The translations under genes and the position numbers were made by a program. Below, piece by piece: positions 42,565 to 55,725 of a stretch of DNA of 64,000 bases (within the stretch, counting starts at the first letter, position 1; each line of letters starts with the position of its first letter). Where the stretch lies: contig CANJKZ010000977.1 in the NCBI GenBank assembly GCA_947471745.1, positions 1,364,001 through 1,428,000 of the forward strand, in the 5' to 3' direction. Origin of the DNA: Closterium sp. Naga37s-1. Its lineage: Eukaryota; Streptophyta; Zygnematophyceae; Desmidiales; Closteriaceae. The notes under the pieces are model-generated. The model ran no database searches, was not told the origin of the DNA, and saw nothing but the letters and a program-made list of their open reading frames with translations.

Positions 42565-45500
42565 TTACGTGATGCCTTGTTGTCCAGCGCCTCTTAAGAA
42601 GCCCGAACATGTGAGTGCAGCTCCAGCGCCTACAATCTGCTGACTGGTTGCAGGCGGTGTTCCAGGCGGAATTGGTTGGAGACCACACAAGAGGCTGCAG
42701 GTGAGATGTTGCTTTGCTCTGATGGGCTTGGTGAGGTAATCAGCTGCTTGCTGAGCTGTCGGGCAGTACTCCGGCCACACAACACCATCGCGGACTGCCT
42801 TCCGCGTCCAATGGTAACGGACTTCCATGTGTTTGATGCGTTGACTCATCTGCTCCCCTGTTGCAAGCGCAATTGCGCTTTAGTTGTCCACAAAGATGAC
42901 AATGGGTTCTTGCTGTGGGAAACCGAGGTCTTCACACAAGCGCCGAAGGTAGGTAGCTTCCCTTGCCCCTTCGAACAGTGCAATGTATTCTGCTTCAGCT
43001 GTTGATGTTGCAATGACCGTTTGTCGCTTAGTCCTCCAACTGACACCAGCTCCTCCCAAGGTAAACACGTAGCCTCCAACCGAGTGACACCCCACTTCGT
43101 TCGCATAGTCTGAGTCCGTGTATCCCTGGAGCACCAAGTCCCCTCCTCCATAAACCAGCCCCACATTCGCGGTGTTCTGTAAGTACTTGAAGACACGCTG
43201 AATCCCAAGTACGGTTGCAGCTGTTGGCTTGCCGGCTTGTCGAGCCAACACGTGCGTTGCATATGTTATATCCGGCCTTCCTGCTGTTGAGATGTAGAGC
43301 AATGTCCCCACTTGTTTCAGCACCAATTGACTGTCAATCTCGTCTGGTGGTTCTCCTTGTGGTTCAGGTTCCTTGGTGATTGGCGTTCGGACTCCGGAAC
43401 GGTTGCATTCCATCCCGAAGTTCGCCAAAGCCTGTGAGATGTACTTGGTGAGTCCGAGTGAAATTGAGTCGTTGTCAACAGCGACGTTGAGCCCCAAAAA
43501 CTGCGTCATTGTCTTGCTGACGGTCAATGTAAAGCTCTGCTTCAAGTGTTGAATCACAACTTCAATCCCTTCGTCGTCATGAGACTGGATGAGGATGTCG
43601 TCAACGTAAGTAAGCAGCCATACCGTGTGTTTGTCTTCTCTCTTCCATAGGAATAGCGATGGGTCAGATTCGGACTGCACCATGTCCAGCTCCAACAGGA
43701 CACCCCGTAAGTGCTGATGCCACAAGCGTGGTGCTTGTTTCAGTCCGTATACACTGCGCTTGAGTTTCCAGACCTTGTCCCCTTCACGCCGAGGTTCAGG
43801 AGGTCGCACGTACACGTCCGTGTCGATTGGTGCGTAAAGGAACGCGTTGGAAATGTCAAGTTGCACCACCTTTCGTTTCGTGGCCGATGCACCGGCAACA
43901 AACATGCGCGATGTAGGTCCTTGGCTGACTGGGGCGTATGTTTCGTCGTATGTTCCCCAACTCTGTCCGCATCCCTTCACCACCCAGCGTGCCTTGAATC
44001 GATTCGGCTGCCTGTGCTCGTCTCGTTTCACCCTCAACACAACCCCTTCTGTCAACACTGGCACTCCTTTTGGTACGTTAGCTCTGTCCACGACTTCATA
44101 CGCTTCCAACTCGTCGAATTTTGCCAACTCTGCATCCACCGCAGCTTGCCAAAGAGGTGCGTATTGATCTGTTGTCATCTCCTTGAGCGTTTTGGGCTCC
44201 TTGTATGTCAAGTCCACCATGGGGACGCCGGTTGCTACACATCCTAGCACGTGTTGCTGCAAGTTGGGATGTTTGTTGAACGCTTGTGTTGCCTGTCGTT
44301 TCCCAAACAGCACATCCAGTCCTGTCATGCTGTCCGTCCCTTGTCCTTCTCCTCCGAGCACAGTCACAGTTGGGTTGAAGTGAACCCGCCGTGGAGTCGC
44401 GTCATGAGCTGCCAGCTCGATCCCATCAGGTGGGTAGGCAAAGTCATAGATATGACTTGCCTCATTCTCCATTTCGTTGCTTTCAGCACCTTCAGGAACA
44501 GAGATGCCAGCTGGAGGTAAGTCACTTGTTGCATCCCCTTCTCCTTTATTGGCTGCGTCGTCAATGGGTGAATCCTCTTTATTTATGTCAGCTTCCTGTC
44601 CTCGTGTGGTTGATGTGTCTGCGGGCGACGTAGGCGATGATGAGGATGCGGGAAATGAGTCAAACTCCGGAATCATGAGGTCATCAAAGAAGCGAGCTGA
44701 GCGTGTGTCCGTGTCAACATCGCTTGCCAAGTCCCGCACGATCCATGCCTTCCGAGTGTTGGAGAGTCCAAGGAACATCCCAACCCTTCCTCTTTGCTCG
44801 AACTTCCCAAAGTTGCCTTGGGGAGGGAGGTAGTAGCAGAGGCAGCCAAAGGTCCTTGCCATTGAGACATCTGCCGCCTTTCCCGTCATCATGAAGTACG
44901 GTGAGTGTGCTGATGGGTTGCTGCTGCAGCTGATGCGGTTGTGTAACCATGCTGCATACTCCAGCGCATAAGGCCAGAACTTAGAAGAAAGGCTGGCCCC
45001 GGTAGTCATTGCACGCACTCGGTCCATGAGTGTGCGGTTAACCCGTTCGGCGACTCCATTCTGCTGCGGCGTGTGTGGTAAGGACGTTTGGTGATTGATA
45101 CCGTGAGAACTCAGGTAATCCGTGAAGGCGTTTGCTGTATACTCCCCCCCGCTGTCCGTGCGCAAGGCAGCCAGTGGCTTCGTGGGCAGCTTGGTCTTCA
45201 TCTCGCGATGCCAAGTTGAGAAAACAGCTGCCATGTCGGACCGGCGAGCCAACGGCGCCACCCACAGGTAGTTGGTATAGTCGTCCTTGAGCGTCAGCAC
45301 ATAGCGAAGTGACGGGTGAGCGTCACCCAAGTCCATGATGTCGCTATGCACGAGCTCCAAAGGTCGAGTTGTGCGTTTGTCGCCACCTGTGGGAAATGGG
45401 GCCTTGCTCATCTTCCCTCGGAGGCATGAGTCACACGGGGGTTTGAGGGGGTTGATCTTCTCAGAAATGGAAACTCCTTCAATGTCTCCATTTCGAAACG

Positions 45501-48500
45501 TGGCATCCATGGCGGTGTATGATGGGTGGCCCAAACGCTTGTGGGTCATGCGGTATGTGATGGATGCATGAGCAGAATGTGCATTCAGCCCTCCATGACC
45601 ATTGTCATTTGATGTAACATTATCATGGTCATGGTCGGATTCATGGGCAAGAGCAAGCGCAGGTTCATATTGCACCATGAGCACCCCATGCATGGTCATT
45701 CCAAGTCCAATCTTCACATGTTCATCCCCAACCGCCATGGTAATCTCCGTGTGCCCGTCATCATGTGTAAGAATCCGTGCTCCCTTCTTGTGCAGTTGAC
45801 AATATGAGAGGAGGTTGGACTTCAGCCCGGATACATAGAGGACTTCGGTGTAGCGAACCGTTGTCCCATCTGGTGCTGTTGCTCGTATGGTTCCCATCAT
45901 CGTGCTAAGCAGTTGGCTCCCATCAGCAAGCTCAACATGAACAGGTTCGTCCAGCTCCTCTAAACCTTCAAACCAGCTTTTGTCCGAGGTCATGTGTTGG
46001 CTGCATCCGCTGTCCAGCAGCCACAAGTGACCTCGAGGGATTGGTAAGCCCGCTTGCGTTGAGCGAATCGTTGCAATGCAAGTGACGGTATGCTTTTTGT
46101 CTCCCCCGGCTGCCCCTTGCTGTTTTGGCGCCTGGTTGTCACGTTTGGGGCTTGCACTCCTTCGAGGCGAGGACGAACGGCTCCTCCAGGTGCGTTGGTT
46201 TGTCCTCCCTCTGTTTTGCGGTTCCCACCCCAGTGGTGACCAACCCGGAGGCGCCTTGGGACACTTGTAGAACGGGTGGCCAGATTCCTTGCAGTACCAA
46301 CACACAAGGTTCGAACGTCCTCCCCTTCCTTCATTGGCCTTGAATCTCTCCCCAACCGTCACGTGCTGTGCTCCCGTTGACTTCGCCGCATTTTGGTCGC
46401 CCTTTGTCTCGGTCCTCACTTTTGCTGGTGAATGATCTCCACGTGCTTGGCCAGCCATGCGAGGGGGATGTTTGTCACGGTTGGTCTTGCTAATGAGGTC
46501 TTGGTAGCGTTGTTACTGAATCATCATTCGTTGTAGTGTGTAGCTGTCCGAGATGTCATGTAGCATTGCCGAGTGCCTCAGCTCCTCCCAATGCGGCGGC
46601 AGTCCAGTAATCAGATTCAAGGTAAACGAATCCTCATCCACCATTTTCCCCGCTAACGCCAGCTTGTCACGAATTGCCGTTGCTCGATTGAAGTATTCCT
46701 CTACTCTCTCTTGACTCCCCATTTTCAGGTTGTCCAATTGTTTTTGGAGAGACGCTTTTGCCACCGAATCCTTCGCCTGGTACGTCTCCATTAGGTATTC
46801 CCATGCCTCAAACGCCAGGCTGTAGGATTCTTGAAACACGTCCAGTTGAAGCTGAATCGTTGCGCTCACGCTATGTAGTAGCACCCAAAACGCCAGCGTC
46901 GCACGTTGTGAGTGTCAGAATGTGATGTTTGTGTAGCCTGCAGTGGGGTACTCTGTAGCGAGTACAGCCCGAATTATGGTTTGCTATATGTACTCAACTG
47001 CATGTTAGTGAAAACCCCTTCTTTCCTGTTTCTGATTCTTGCCTAGACTTTCGACATGGTATCAGAGCAGGTCGACCCTCCTGGGTCGATCCTGTGGGTG
47101 GTCCCGCCCAATGCTTCCGCTGTGGTTTCTTGCTGTCCCCTGCCTGCCGCGCGCTCCGGGCGCGCGGCGGTTTTCTGCCCCGTCGAACCGCGCGTCGCCC
47201 CCTGTCGACCGTCGCGTCGCCCCCCGACGCACGACGCGGCCCGCGCGACCTGCGCCAGGCCCGCGCGCGACCCGTACAGGCTGCGCCAGGCCCGCGCGCG
47301 GCCCGTACGGGCTGCGCCAGGCCCGCGCGCGGCCCGGGCAGCCCGCGTGCGGTTCGTCCCGAGCTTCTGACCGCGCCCCACCCCCACTGCTGCCTGTGCT
47401 CCTGTGTTAGGGTTTGGGGGTGGGGAGTATGGGGGTGACAGGTGTGTGCGGCCTTCCCTGCTCCTCCTCCTCCTCCGTCTCCCGCTGCTGCAGCTGCCGC
47501 TGAGGGGGGTGGATGTGTGGGAGCCGTTGGAGTGGTACGAGGGGGGTGGCGTGTGAGGAGTGCTAGGGGCACAGCAGTGAGTGTGTGAAAGGGGTGTGAG
47601 ACAGTTGGGGGAGGTTGACAGGAGGTGGCCGTTGTGACGTCTGCAGCGCCAGTAGTCCGGGGGTTGAGTACTCCGGTAGCCCAGCGAGCCTGCTGCTGCC
47701 AGTCGCCCGTGGGTCTGTTGCTCCTGCTGCTGCTTAGCACGGAGCCAGTTACTCCTGTAGTCCGGAGGTTGAGTGCTCCGGTAGCCACCGTGCGCGCCGT
47801 TCCTGTTGCCCGTGTGTCCGCGGCTTCACCCGTCGCCTTCTATCTTCACTCCTCTCACAGTCTCTCCTCCTCCTCACTTGCCCTCTGTGACTGCCTCTAG
47901 CTTTGCTTATCATTGTGAACTATTGCTCTATGACTGCTTGTTGTGTTGATTGTACCCCACTTTGACTATGGGGGTGTATCAGAATGTGATGTTTGTGTAG
48001 CCTGCAGTGGGGTACTCTGTAGCGAGTACAGCCCGAATTATGGTTTGCTATATGTACTCAACTGCATGTTAGTGAAAACCCCTTCTTTCCTGTTTCTGAT
48101 TCTTGCCTAGACTTTCGACAGTGAGTAGTCCGCTTGCAGATTTTCCAGCCGCTCCATTGCGTCTCTCATGTTGCCGTCGGCCATTGTAACCGGGTATTGA
48201 AGCGTCACAAAGAATTACCATAGGTTTGTCACGCGCGCGTTCATGCGAAACCGAAGCGCCCACTCGCGAAAGTTGGTGCCGTCAAATGGGGTAGTAGTGA
48301 ACGCCTTGTCCACCGTTGCCCCCACCATCTTACGTGACAGTCGGTCCTTGTCTTCCTCCGTATACTCGCGTGGAGACGGGTCGAAGAGAGTAGGCATGGT
48401 AGATGGGCGTGGCAGTTGAAACGAGCGTTGCGTTCCACCGTCTTGACCATACGTGCGTTGCTCCACCACTTCCACGCGATCACGTCGCATAACACCACTT

Positions 48501-49182
48501 GACTGCATCCCGTGCTCGTGCGCCCCATGCTTCCTGCAGGTGCAGCTCCCATTTGACCACGTGGTGCACGAGGAGGTACGATGTTTTCTCCAAAAAGGTG
48601 AGATCTGCTCATGACGGGACCTCCAACGGGGTGAGTGTTAGTGGCAAGACGTCGTAGTGGGGGAGCACCAATAGTATAGGACTCAAATCCCACACCTTCC
48701 ACGCCCACTTGACCAACTCTGCCACTCCCTTCACCAGTCTGCCTCCTCATGCTCCTTTCCATGCCAAATTCATCACCACGTTCCCTTGCACCCACTCCAC
48801 TCCCGTACTCATCATCCCTCTCGCTTGCTTCCCTTTGTACGGTTGATGGAGGTGCGGCGTGAGAACTCCCCTCTCCTTGGAAAGATGCGTCCCTCCCTTG
48901 GGACGACTCTCCTCCTCGGGGTACGTCTCCCTCCACTTCACCTCCAACCTCAGCATGCGCATTTGAAGTGTGGGTTTGCTCGGTATGTGGAGTGCTTGCA
49001 TGTGACTGTCCACGAGTGGATGGGTCTTGTGCTTGACTTGGCATGTTGAACTTGACTCGTAATGACGCTTGAAGTGTTGGTGGTGCCTTTGCGATCATGT
49101 TCTCCAGGTGCTCATGTTGAGCCATAATGGCTTCTTCAAACGCCGCGTATCCTCCATCAACTTCCTTATCAAAACGAGCCAT
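42565..49182 (-). mobile_element. Copia gag-pol coding region of the composite element
   Basis: Order on the minus strand: gag (49182 down to 46513, split by the element at 46913-48120) with a CCHC knuckle CWYCKESGHPFYKC just after; protease LWLLDSGCSQHM; integrase with HxxxC-type finger, DIMDLGDAH, RTDSGGEY and PQQNGVAERVNRT; reverse transcriptase with YVDDILIQ; RNase H with STAEAEYIALFEGAREA. It is a typical Ty1/copia order. It is broken in a few places and kept only as a fossil. Confidence 0.88.
46913..48120 (+). mobile_element. Non-autonomous LTR element nested in copia gag
   Basis: LTRs 46913-47056 (144 bp) and 47975-48120 (146 bp), flanked by GTGAG on both sides. The primer site TGGTATCAGAGC is at 47057-47068 and a purine tract ACTATGGGGG precedes the 3' LTR. 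The inside is CpG-rich with GCCAGGCCCGCGCGCG-type repeats and no recognisable gag or pol. Its 3' internal end (TTGTTGTGTTG, then CACTTTGACTATGGGGG) resembles that of the copia remnant ending at 61037, so it is probably a deletion derivative of that family. Near-identical LTRs point to a young insertion. Confidence 0.88.
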
Positions 49183-49303
49183 GCCGTTGGTTCAGAAAGT
49201 TGCTCGTTCCTATGCTAACGTGCTGGTATCCTTGTCAAACGTTGTTGATAATAAGTTCCTGACCAATTTCGGCAGCATGCCCCCTAGAGTTGCTCTGATA
49301 CCA

Positions 49304-49616
49304 TGCTAGAAAGGCATAGTGCCGTCGTAGCGGAAGCCTTGATTGTATAACAGAACAGAACTTAAAGTTTGCTATGGAATGGATTGATTAAGAAATGACA
49401 GAGCAGTGTATTTATCCAAGCAGCTAACCCCCTCAGGATGGTTTCATCCACACCAATAATGCCACACCAATAATCCTACCCGCCAATAATTCTTACCCTC
49501 CAATAATTATGGCCCTCCAATAATTGTACAATTATTGGAGGGCTTGGAGTCTTATAAAGAAACATTACAGTAAAATCTAACAGCATTTGTATTATCTTAT
49601 GTTTGTATATTTAACA
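49304..49616 (-). repeat. 5' LTR of the composite copia element (313 bp)
   Basis: The minus strand ends CTTTCTAGCA directly before the primer site. Target duplication CCTTT follows at 49617-49621. Confidence 0.9.
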
Positions 49617-49621
49617 CCTTT

Positions 49622-50400
49622 TTGCTATAATCAAGTACCTAAGATAACATACGGGTAGAACTGTGAATATGAGCATGTGGGTGTTGTTAGGACCGTGTCC
49701 CAAACGTTCATTGTTCCTGAATACATTACCCAGCCATTCAAATACGGTATTACCGCTTGTACCCCAGAAATTGACTGTGCACTCTTAGTGCGGTGAGTTT
49801 CTACAAACCGCTCTGTTTGAAAAACAGAATCCACTACGGGAAGAAAAAGTGTAATGAAATTTCCACGCTCTTGTTTTTCTTTCCAACTTATAACACACTG
49901 TACTCGGTATGCACGATGACACGCCAAGTACAGATAAGGAAATCCATTACAGCTGAGGAGATTAGAACTGCCAGAGAAGTGCATTTTACCACAGCACGTG
50001 TCGCGGACCCGCAGTTTTCTCGCTGCGTTGTTGCTGCATTTTCCGTGCGCCCGTTTTCGAGAACTTTCAAAAGTATTTCCGCATTCTCCGTGCGTCCGCT
50101 CACCCATGTAAGAACCGGGTACTGGGGCGTAACAGCCTGGCGTTATTGCCGTTTGGGTTTAATTTCGTAACGCGCGATTAATTGCGTGAGTAACAGGAGC
50201 TCTAGAATCAAATTCCGACATACGTACGAAATTATTTTAGGGCTAGCTGACGAGGGGAGGGTGGGGAAAGACAGGGTGAGGAGCAGGTAACGAGGGTGAG
50301 GAAATTACAGCCTATCCCTTCCCCGCGGCCGTCCTGTCCCTTGAGCAATTCGCGTCCCTTGCGCTTTTCGATTGGACGCTAGCTTCAATTGGACGCTGGC
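49622..50400. other. Intergenic DNA, no gene seen
   Basis: Moderate-GC sequence without coding signals or obvious repeats apart from a short GACGCTGGCTTTAATTG doublet at its right end (about 50380-50430). Confidence 0.4.
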
Positions 50401-50439
50401 TTTAATTGGACGCTGGCTTTAATTGTAATTCCATAACGA

Positions 50440-50754
50440 ATGGCTCCAGAACGCCCTTCGAGCGGACGCACCCTGGCGCGCCAACGGCTCGGCTGTGGCT
50501 TTATTTGACTCCCCTTCCCTTCCTTTCCCCCTCCTCCTTTCGCCCACGCGTCTGCAGCAACCACACACAAGCACGCACCCCATGGCTCCTCCTAAGAAGG
50601 CCCTCAGACCGGACGCGCCCTGGCGTGCCAAGGGCAGGGGGGTGGCCCTCATTTGTTTCGCTTCCCTTCCTTTCCCTTCCTTTCCCCTCCTCCTTTCCCC
50701 TCCTCCTTTCCCCTGCGCGTATGCAGCAACGAAGCACACTCACAGACACACAGC
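50440..50754 (+). repeat. Two upstream copies of the first exon of the unknown gene
   Basis: ATGGCTCCxxxxAAGAAGGCCC-type coding starts occur at about 50440 (degenerate) and 50583 as well as at 50755, each preceded by CT-rich sequence and GCAGCAA. The spacing between the last two is about 172 bases. They are tandem partial exon duplicates. Confidence 0.65.
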
Positions 50755-53622
50755 ATGGCTCCACCCAAGAAGGCCCTCAGAGCGGACGCGCCGTGGCGAG
50801 CCAAGGGCACGGGGGTGGCCCTCATTGGCGGGCCCCCTCTGGCGAGTGTGCGACGCGGGCCGGAGTTTGACTATGCCATGAGCATCATGCGGGTGGGTGG
50901 TGGGGCTGTGAACCGACTAAAAGAGAGGGGTGCTGGTTACAGTGTGACACGGGGCAGAGTTTGACTATGCCATGAGCATCATGCGGGTGGGTGGTGGGGC
51001 TGTGAACCGACTAAAAGAGAGGGGTGCTGGTTACAGTGTGACACGGGGCAGAGTTTGACTATGCCATGAGCATCATGCGGGTGGGTGGTGGGGCTGTGAA
51101 CCGACTAAAAGAGAGGGGTGCTGGTTACAGTGTGACACGGGGCAGAGTTTGACTATGCCATGAGCATCATGCGGGTGGGTGGTGGGGCTGTGAACCGACT
51201 AAAAGAGAGGGGTGCTGGTTACAGTGTGACACGGGGCAGAGTTTGACTATGCCATGAGCATCATGCGGGTGGGTGGTGGGGCTGTGAACCGACTAAAAGA
51301 GAGGGGTGCTGGTTACAATGTGACACGGGGCAGAGTTTGACTATGCCATGAGCATCATGCGGGTGGGTGGTGGGGCTGTGAACCGACTAAAAGAGAGGGG
51401 TGCTGGTTACAGTGTGACACGGGGCAGAGTTTGACTATGCCATGAGCATCATGCGGGTGGGTGGTGGGGCTGTGAACCGACTAAAAGAGAGGGGTGCTGG
51501 TTACAGTGTGACACGGGCCAGAGTTTGACTATGCCATGAGCATCATGCGGGTGGGTGGTGGGGCTGTGAACCGACTAAAAGAGAGGGGTGCTGGTTACAG
51601 TGTGACACGGGGCAGAGTTTGACTATGCCATGAGCATCATGCGGGTGGGTGGGTGGGTGCATGCGTGGGTGCTGTGATCTGTTTCGAAAGAGGGGGCTTT
51701 GAGTCGACTCATCGGAGGGCCGGCGCTGGCGACAGTGCGGGGAGGAGGGCAGAGTTTGACTATGCCATGAGCATCATGCGGGTGGGTGGGTGGGTGCATG
51801 CGTGGGTGCTGTGATCTGTTTCGAAAGACGGGCTTTGAGTCGACTCATCGGAGGGCCGGCGCTGGCGACAGTGCGGGGAGGAGGGCAGAGTTTGACTATG
51901 CCATGAGCATCATGCGGGTGGGTGGGTGGGTGGGTGGGTGGGTGGGTGGGTGGGTGGGTGGGTGGGTGGGTGGGTTGGTGGGTGGGTGAGTTTAACTATG
52001 CAACGAGCATTCTGTGCCGATCTCGCTACTTGGGTATGCTTCTGCTGCCTGAGTCTCGCCGCCTGCCCTCGTGCCGATTCGTTCTTTCCTTTTCTTCTCC
52101 TCTTTTTTCCTCAGTAGCTAATCTCGTGCTCCAATGCGTTGCTTCAGCTGCCTCGTTTCCCTCACTGCGCCGTCCCGCATTCCTTCCCCCCTCCTTCCGC
52201 AGCCCCCTCATCCCCCCACCCAGCATCCGGACCCCATAGGAATGGGGTTGGGGCAGGAGGCAGGGGCGGAAGAGGCATGTCCTTTCCTTATGCTGCCACT
52301 GCTGCTCCCCGCATCCCCCCAGCATCTGGACCCCATAGGCATGGGGTTGGCGCAGGAGGCAGGGGTGGAGGCGGCATGCCCTTTCCTCATTCTGCCACTG
52401 CTGTTCGTCTTTCTCCTTTTCCCGTTCCCACTTGCCTTCCCTGCATCTCCCCAGCACCCAGACCCCATAGGGATGGGCTTGGCACAGGAGGCAGGGGTGG
52501 AGGCGGCAGGGGAGGACTGACTGGTGCCGGGGCTTAAGAGGCCCGTCATTGTCATGGGCATGCAGGTGGGTGGAGAGCGGCGGAGATGGGTGGTATAGGC
52601 GTGGATGTGGGTGATCTAGAGCCGTATTGCTGCTGATGCAAGCGGCAGGGGTGGAGGCGGCAGGGCCCGTCATTGTCATCGGCGTGCAGGTGGGTGGAGC
52701 ACTTTGGAGATGGATGGAGATGGGTGTGGGTGCAGATGGGTGCAGATGGGTGGATTCGGGCGTGCAAGGCAGATGAGTGCCGATGGCTTTTATTCAGGTC
52801 TGGCCACTAGAAGTCGACAGCCCATTTTTCTCCTGAAAGGCTGTTCAGCAGCCTCCCTGCCTTTGCTTCCTCCTCCTCCGCTTCTCTTCCGTCTACGCCC
52901 CTTTCCCGCCGCGCTGCCTTTCCCCTCCCCTGCAGGTGTGGCCACTGGAGGTCAACAACAGCCCACCCCACTGTCCTGGAAGGCCATTCACGTGCCTCCC
53001 CATCCCTCCGCTCCTGCATTCGCCTTCCCCATCCTTCCCTCCCTCCCCTCCCCTCCCCTCCAGGTATGGCCACTGGAGGTCAACAGCCCGCTCTCCTGGA
53101 AGGCGATAGAGCCCATGGCCCGAGAGCTCAAGACCGTGTCCAAGGTAGGGTGTGGTGGGGTGGGATGGGATGGGATGGGGTGCTGGAGATGTGGAAGCAG
53201 AGCCGGGGTTTTCTGCTCCCAAGCATTGTCGAGCTCATCGGACCCGGGCTTAAGACGGTATCCAATGTAGAGTGCGGTGCTGTTGGGTGGGGTAAGGTGG
53301 GGTGGGGTGGGATGGGGTGGGATGGGAGGAATGGTGGGCGTCAGCAAGGGAGTTCTGAGTCGAATGGAGTGGCGGTATGGGAAAGGAGGTGAGGTTAGCT
53401 CCCCTGCTGAGATTGGTTCTCTTCTCAGGCGTCGCTGTGAAGTCTGGGAGATGAAGACTGCATTCTCGCTTGACTCACCTTCCCCACTCTCCTCCCTCAA
53501 AAGTCACTCCCTCTCCCCTCCCCCTGCTTCCCCCTTCTCCCCTCCCCCCCATTGCCCCCCCCGTGCCTGTGCAGCTAGCAGAGAAAGCCATTGACCTCAT
53601 GAACGCCCCTCTTGGCCACTGA
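50755..53622 (+). CDS. Small four-exon gene of unknown function
   Basis: Not recognised. Likely exons: 50755-50892 (MAPPKKALRADAPW ... EFDYAMSIMR, donor CGG|GTGGGT); one of several copies in 52210-52690 encoding HPDPIGMGLAQEAG and GPVIVIGVQ (donor CAG|GTGGGT); 53064-53144 (VWPLEVNSPLSWKAIEPMA, then RELKTVSK, donor GTAGGG); and 53575-53622 (LAEKAIDLMNAPLGH, stop TGA). Phases agree at 0. Lengths sum to about 115-120 residues. The peptide lacks a signal or membrane segment and looks globular and conserved, because the duplicated exon copies differ mainly at third positions. The start could lie further upstream, since exon 1 has extra copies. Each exon border is accompanied by local partial duplicates. 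Confidence 0.5.
50863..51650 (+). repeat. 94-bp tandem repeat, about 8.5 units, spanning an exon end and its donor
   Basis: The block GAGTTTGACTATGCCATGAG begins every 94 bases (50863, 50957, 51051, 51145, 51239, 51333, 51427, 51521, 51615). Each unit includes the last ~30 bases of exon 1, the donor GCGG|GTGGGT and ~60 intron bases. Units are nearly identical, so the array is young. Two further, differently spaced copies follow near 51752 and 51890. Confidence 0.93.
51912..51988 (+). repeat. (GGGT)n microsatellite starting at a duplicated donor
   Basis: About 19 units of GGGT begin exactly where ATGCGG|GTGGGT would be a 5' splice site. G-quadruplex formation is likely on this strand. Confidence 0.92.
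52210..52700 (+). repeat. Multiple copies of exon 2 of the unknown gene
   Basis: Three copies of an acceptor plus exon start (CCCCAG|CA(T/C)C, coding HPDPIGMGL-QEAG) lie near 52213, 52319 and 52453. Two copies of the exon end plus donor (GTCATTGTCAT, then GCAG|GTGGGTGGAG) lie near 52540 and 52670. Confidence 0.7.
52796..53063 (+). repeat. Two degenerate upstream copies of exon 3 of the unknown gene
   Basis: CAGGTCTGGCCACTAGAAGT (about 52796) and CAGGTGTGGCCACTGGAGGT (about 52934) repeat the acceptor and start of the exon at 53064 but lose frame. A further copy of the exon end and donor lies near 53220-53275. Confidence 0.65.
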
Positions 53623-53924
53623 TGGCTTTTAGAAAGTTGTTTCTTCTAGTCACTCATTCGTGTCTGCACTGCACTACATTGCTTCCTTCCTACTCAGGCT
53701 TTTAGGCCTGCTGTAGATGCGCGTTAGTACCATGCTTGCAACCATTCGGGGTCACTGAAACCATGGTTGGACTAGAGGGGCTGTAGGAGTCTTGTTCGCA
53801 AGGCACACAGAAAGAGTTGCGGGTTATCTCGTTAGTGATTCTTTTGTACAATCCTAACTGATGACAATGCTAACTGGCAACTATCGTAAAGGCTACAACG
53901 TCTACATGCCTGAAAAAATTCTGG

Positions 53925-55311
<1,387 letters not shown>

Positions 55312-55725
55312 ATGGCGCCAAAGGTAGAAGGAGAGCAGAAGGCGGCGAAGAAGGGACCCAAGAAGGAGCCCGCCGCTAAGAAAGCCGTTCCCGCGGGGAA
55401 GAAACCCATCGGCGAAAAGAAAGAGAAGAAGAAGGCTCGCAAGGCCGTGACAGAAACGTACAAAATCTACATCTACAAGGTGCTGAAGCAGGTGCATCCA
55501 GACACGGGGATCTCGTCCAAGGCCATGTCGATCATGAATTCTTTTATAAATGATATTTTTGAGAAGCTCGCGACGGAGGCGTCGAAGCTCGCGCGGTACA
55601 ACAAGAAGCCGACGATCACGTCTCGCGAGATCCAGACGGCTGTTCGGCTGACTCTGCCTGGAGAGCTTGCGAAGCACGCTGTTTCTGAGGGAACAAAAGC
55701 CGTGACCAAGTTCACTAGTGCATAG
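55312..55725 (+). CDS. H2B: Histone H2B
   Basis: Core nucleosome histone, 137 residues, intronless, TAG stop. The Lys/Ala-rich tail ([20 protein letters not shown]) is of plant type, followed by the histone fold [20 protein letters not shown] and the C-terminus [16 protein letters not shown], whose lysine is the conserved monoubiquitination site. The ATG at 55312 is chosen over an upstream in-frame start because it gives the family's MAPK start and usual length. It is divergent from the H4 gene. Confidence 0.99.
   Translation: MAPKVEGEQKAAKKGPKKEPAAKKAVPAGKKPIGEKKEKKKARKAVTETYKIYIYKVLKQVHPDTGISSKAMSIMNSFINDIFEKLATEASKLARYNKKPTITSREIQTAVRLTLPGELAKHAVSEGTKAVTKFTSA

Larger units (their letters stand above)
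27217..49616 (-). mobile_element. Composite Ty1/copia element holding two nested elements
   Basis: LTRs at 27217-27545 and 49304-49616 share orientation and high identity (with a short indel) and are flanked on both outer sides by CCTTT, so the 22.4 kb is one insertion plus later nested arrivals. On the minus strand: 5' LTR at the right, initiator-Met primer site (complement at 49292-49303), gag from 49182 down to about 46513, then protease, integrase, reverse transcriptase and RNase H to about 42565, and a purine tract directly before the left LTR. A DNA transposon separates pol from that LTR, and a 1.2-kb LTR element sits in gag. The coding part has a few breaks (about four) besides the insertions. 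It is a fossil of moderate age. Confidence 0.88.

Noticed and set aside
47056-47438. Arg/Pro-rich open frames inside the 1.2-kb LTR element
   Set aside because: CpG-rich repeats open in several frames on both strands; no domain recognised.
50863-51650. CRISPR-like regular array (94-bp period)
   Set aside because: Units are identical along their full length with no variable spacers; it is a tandem duplication of an exon end and intron.
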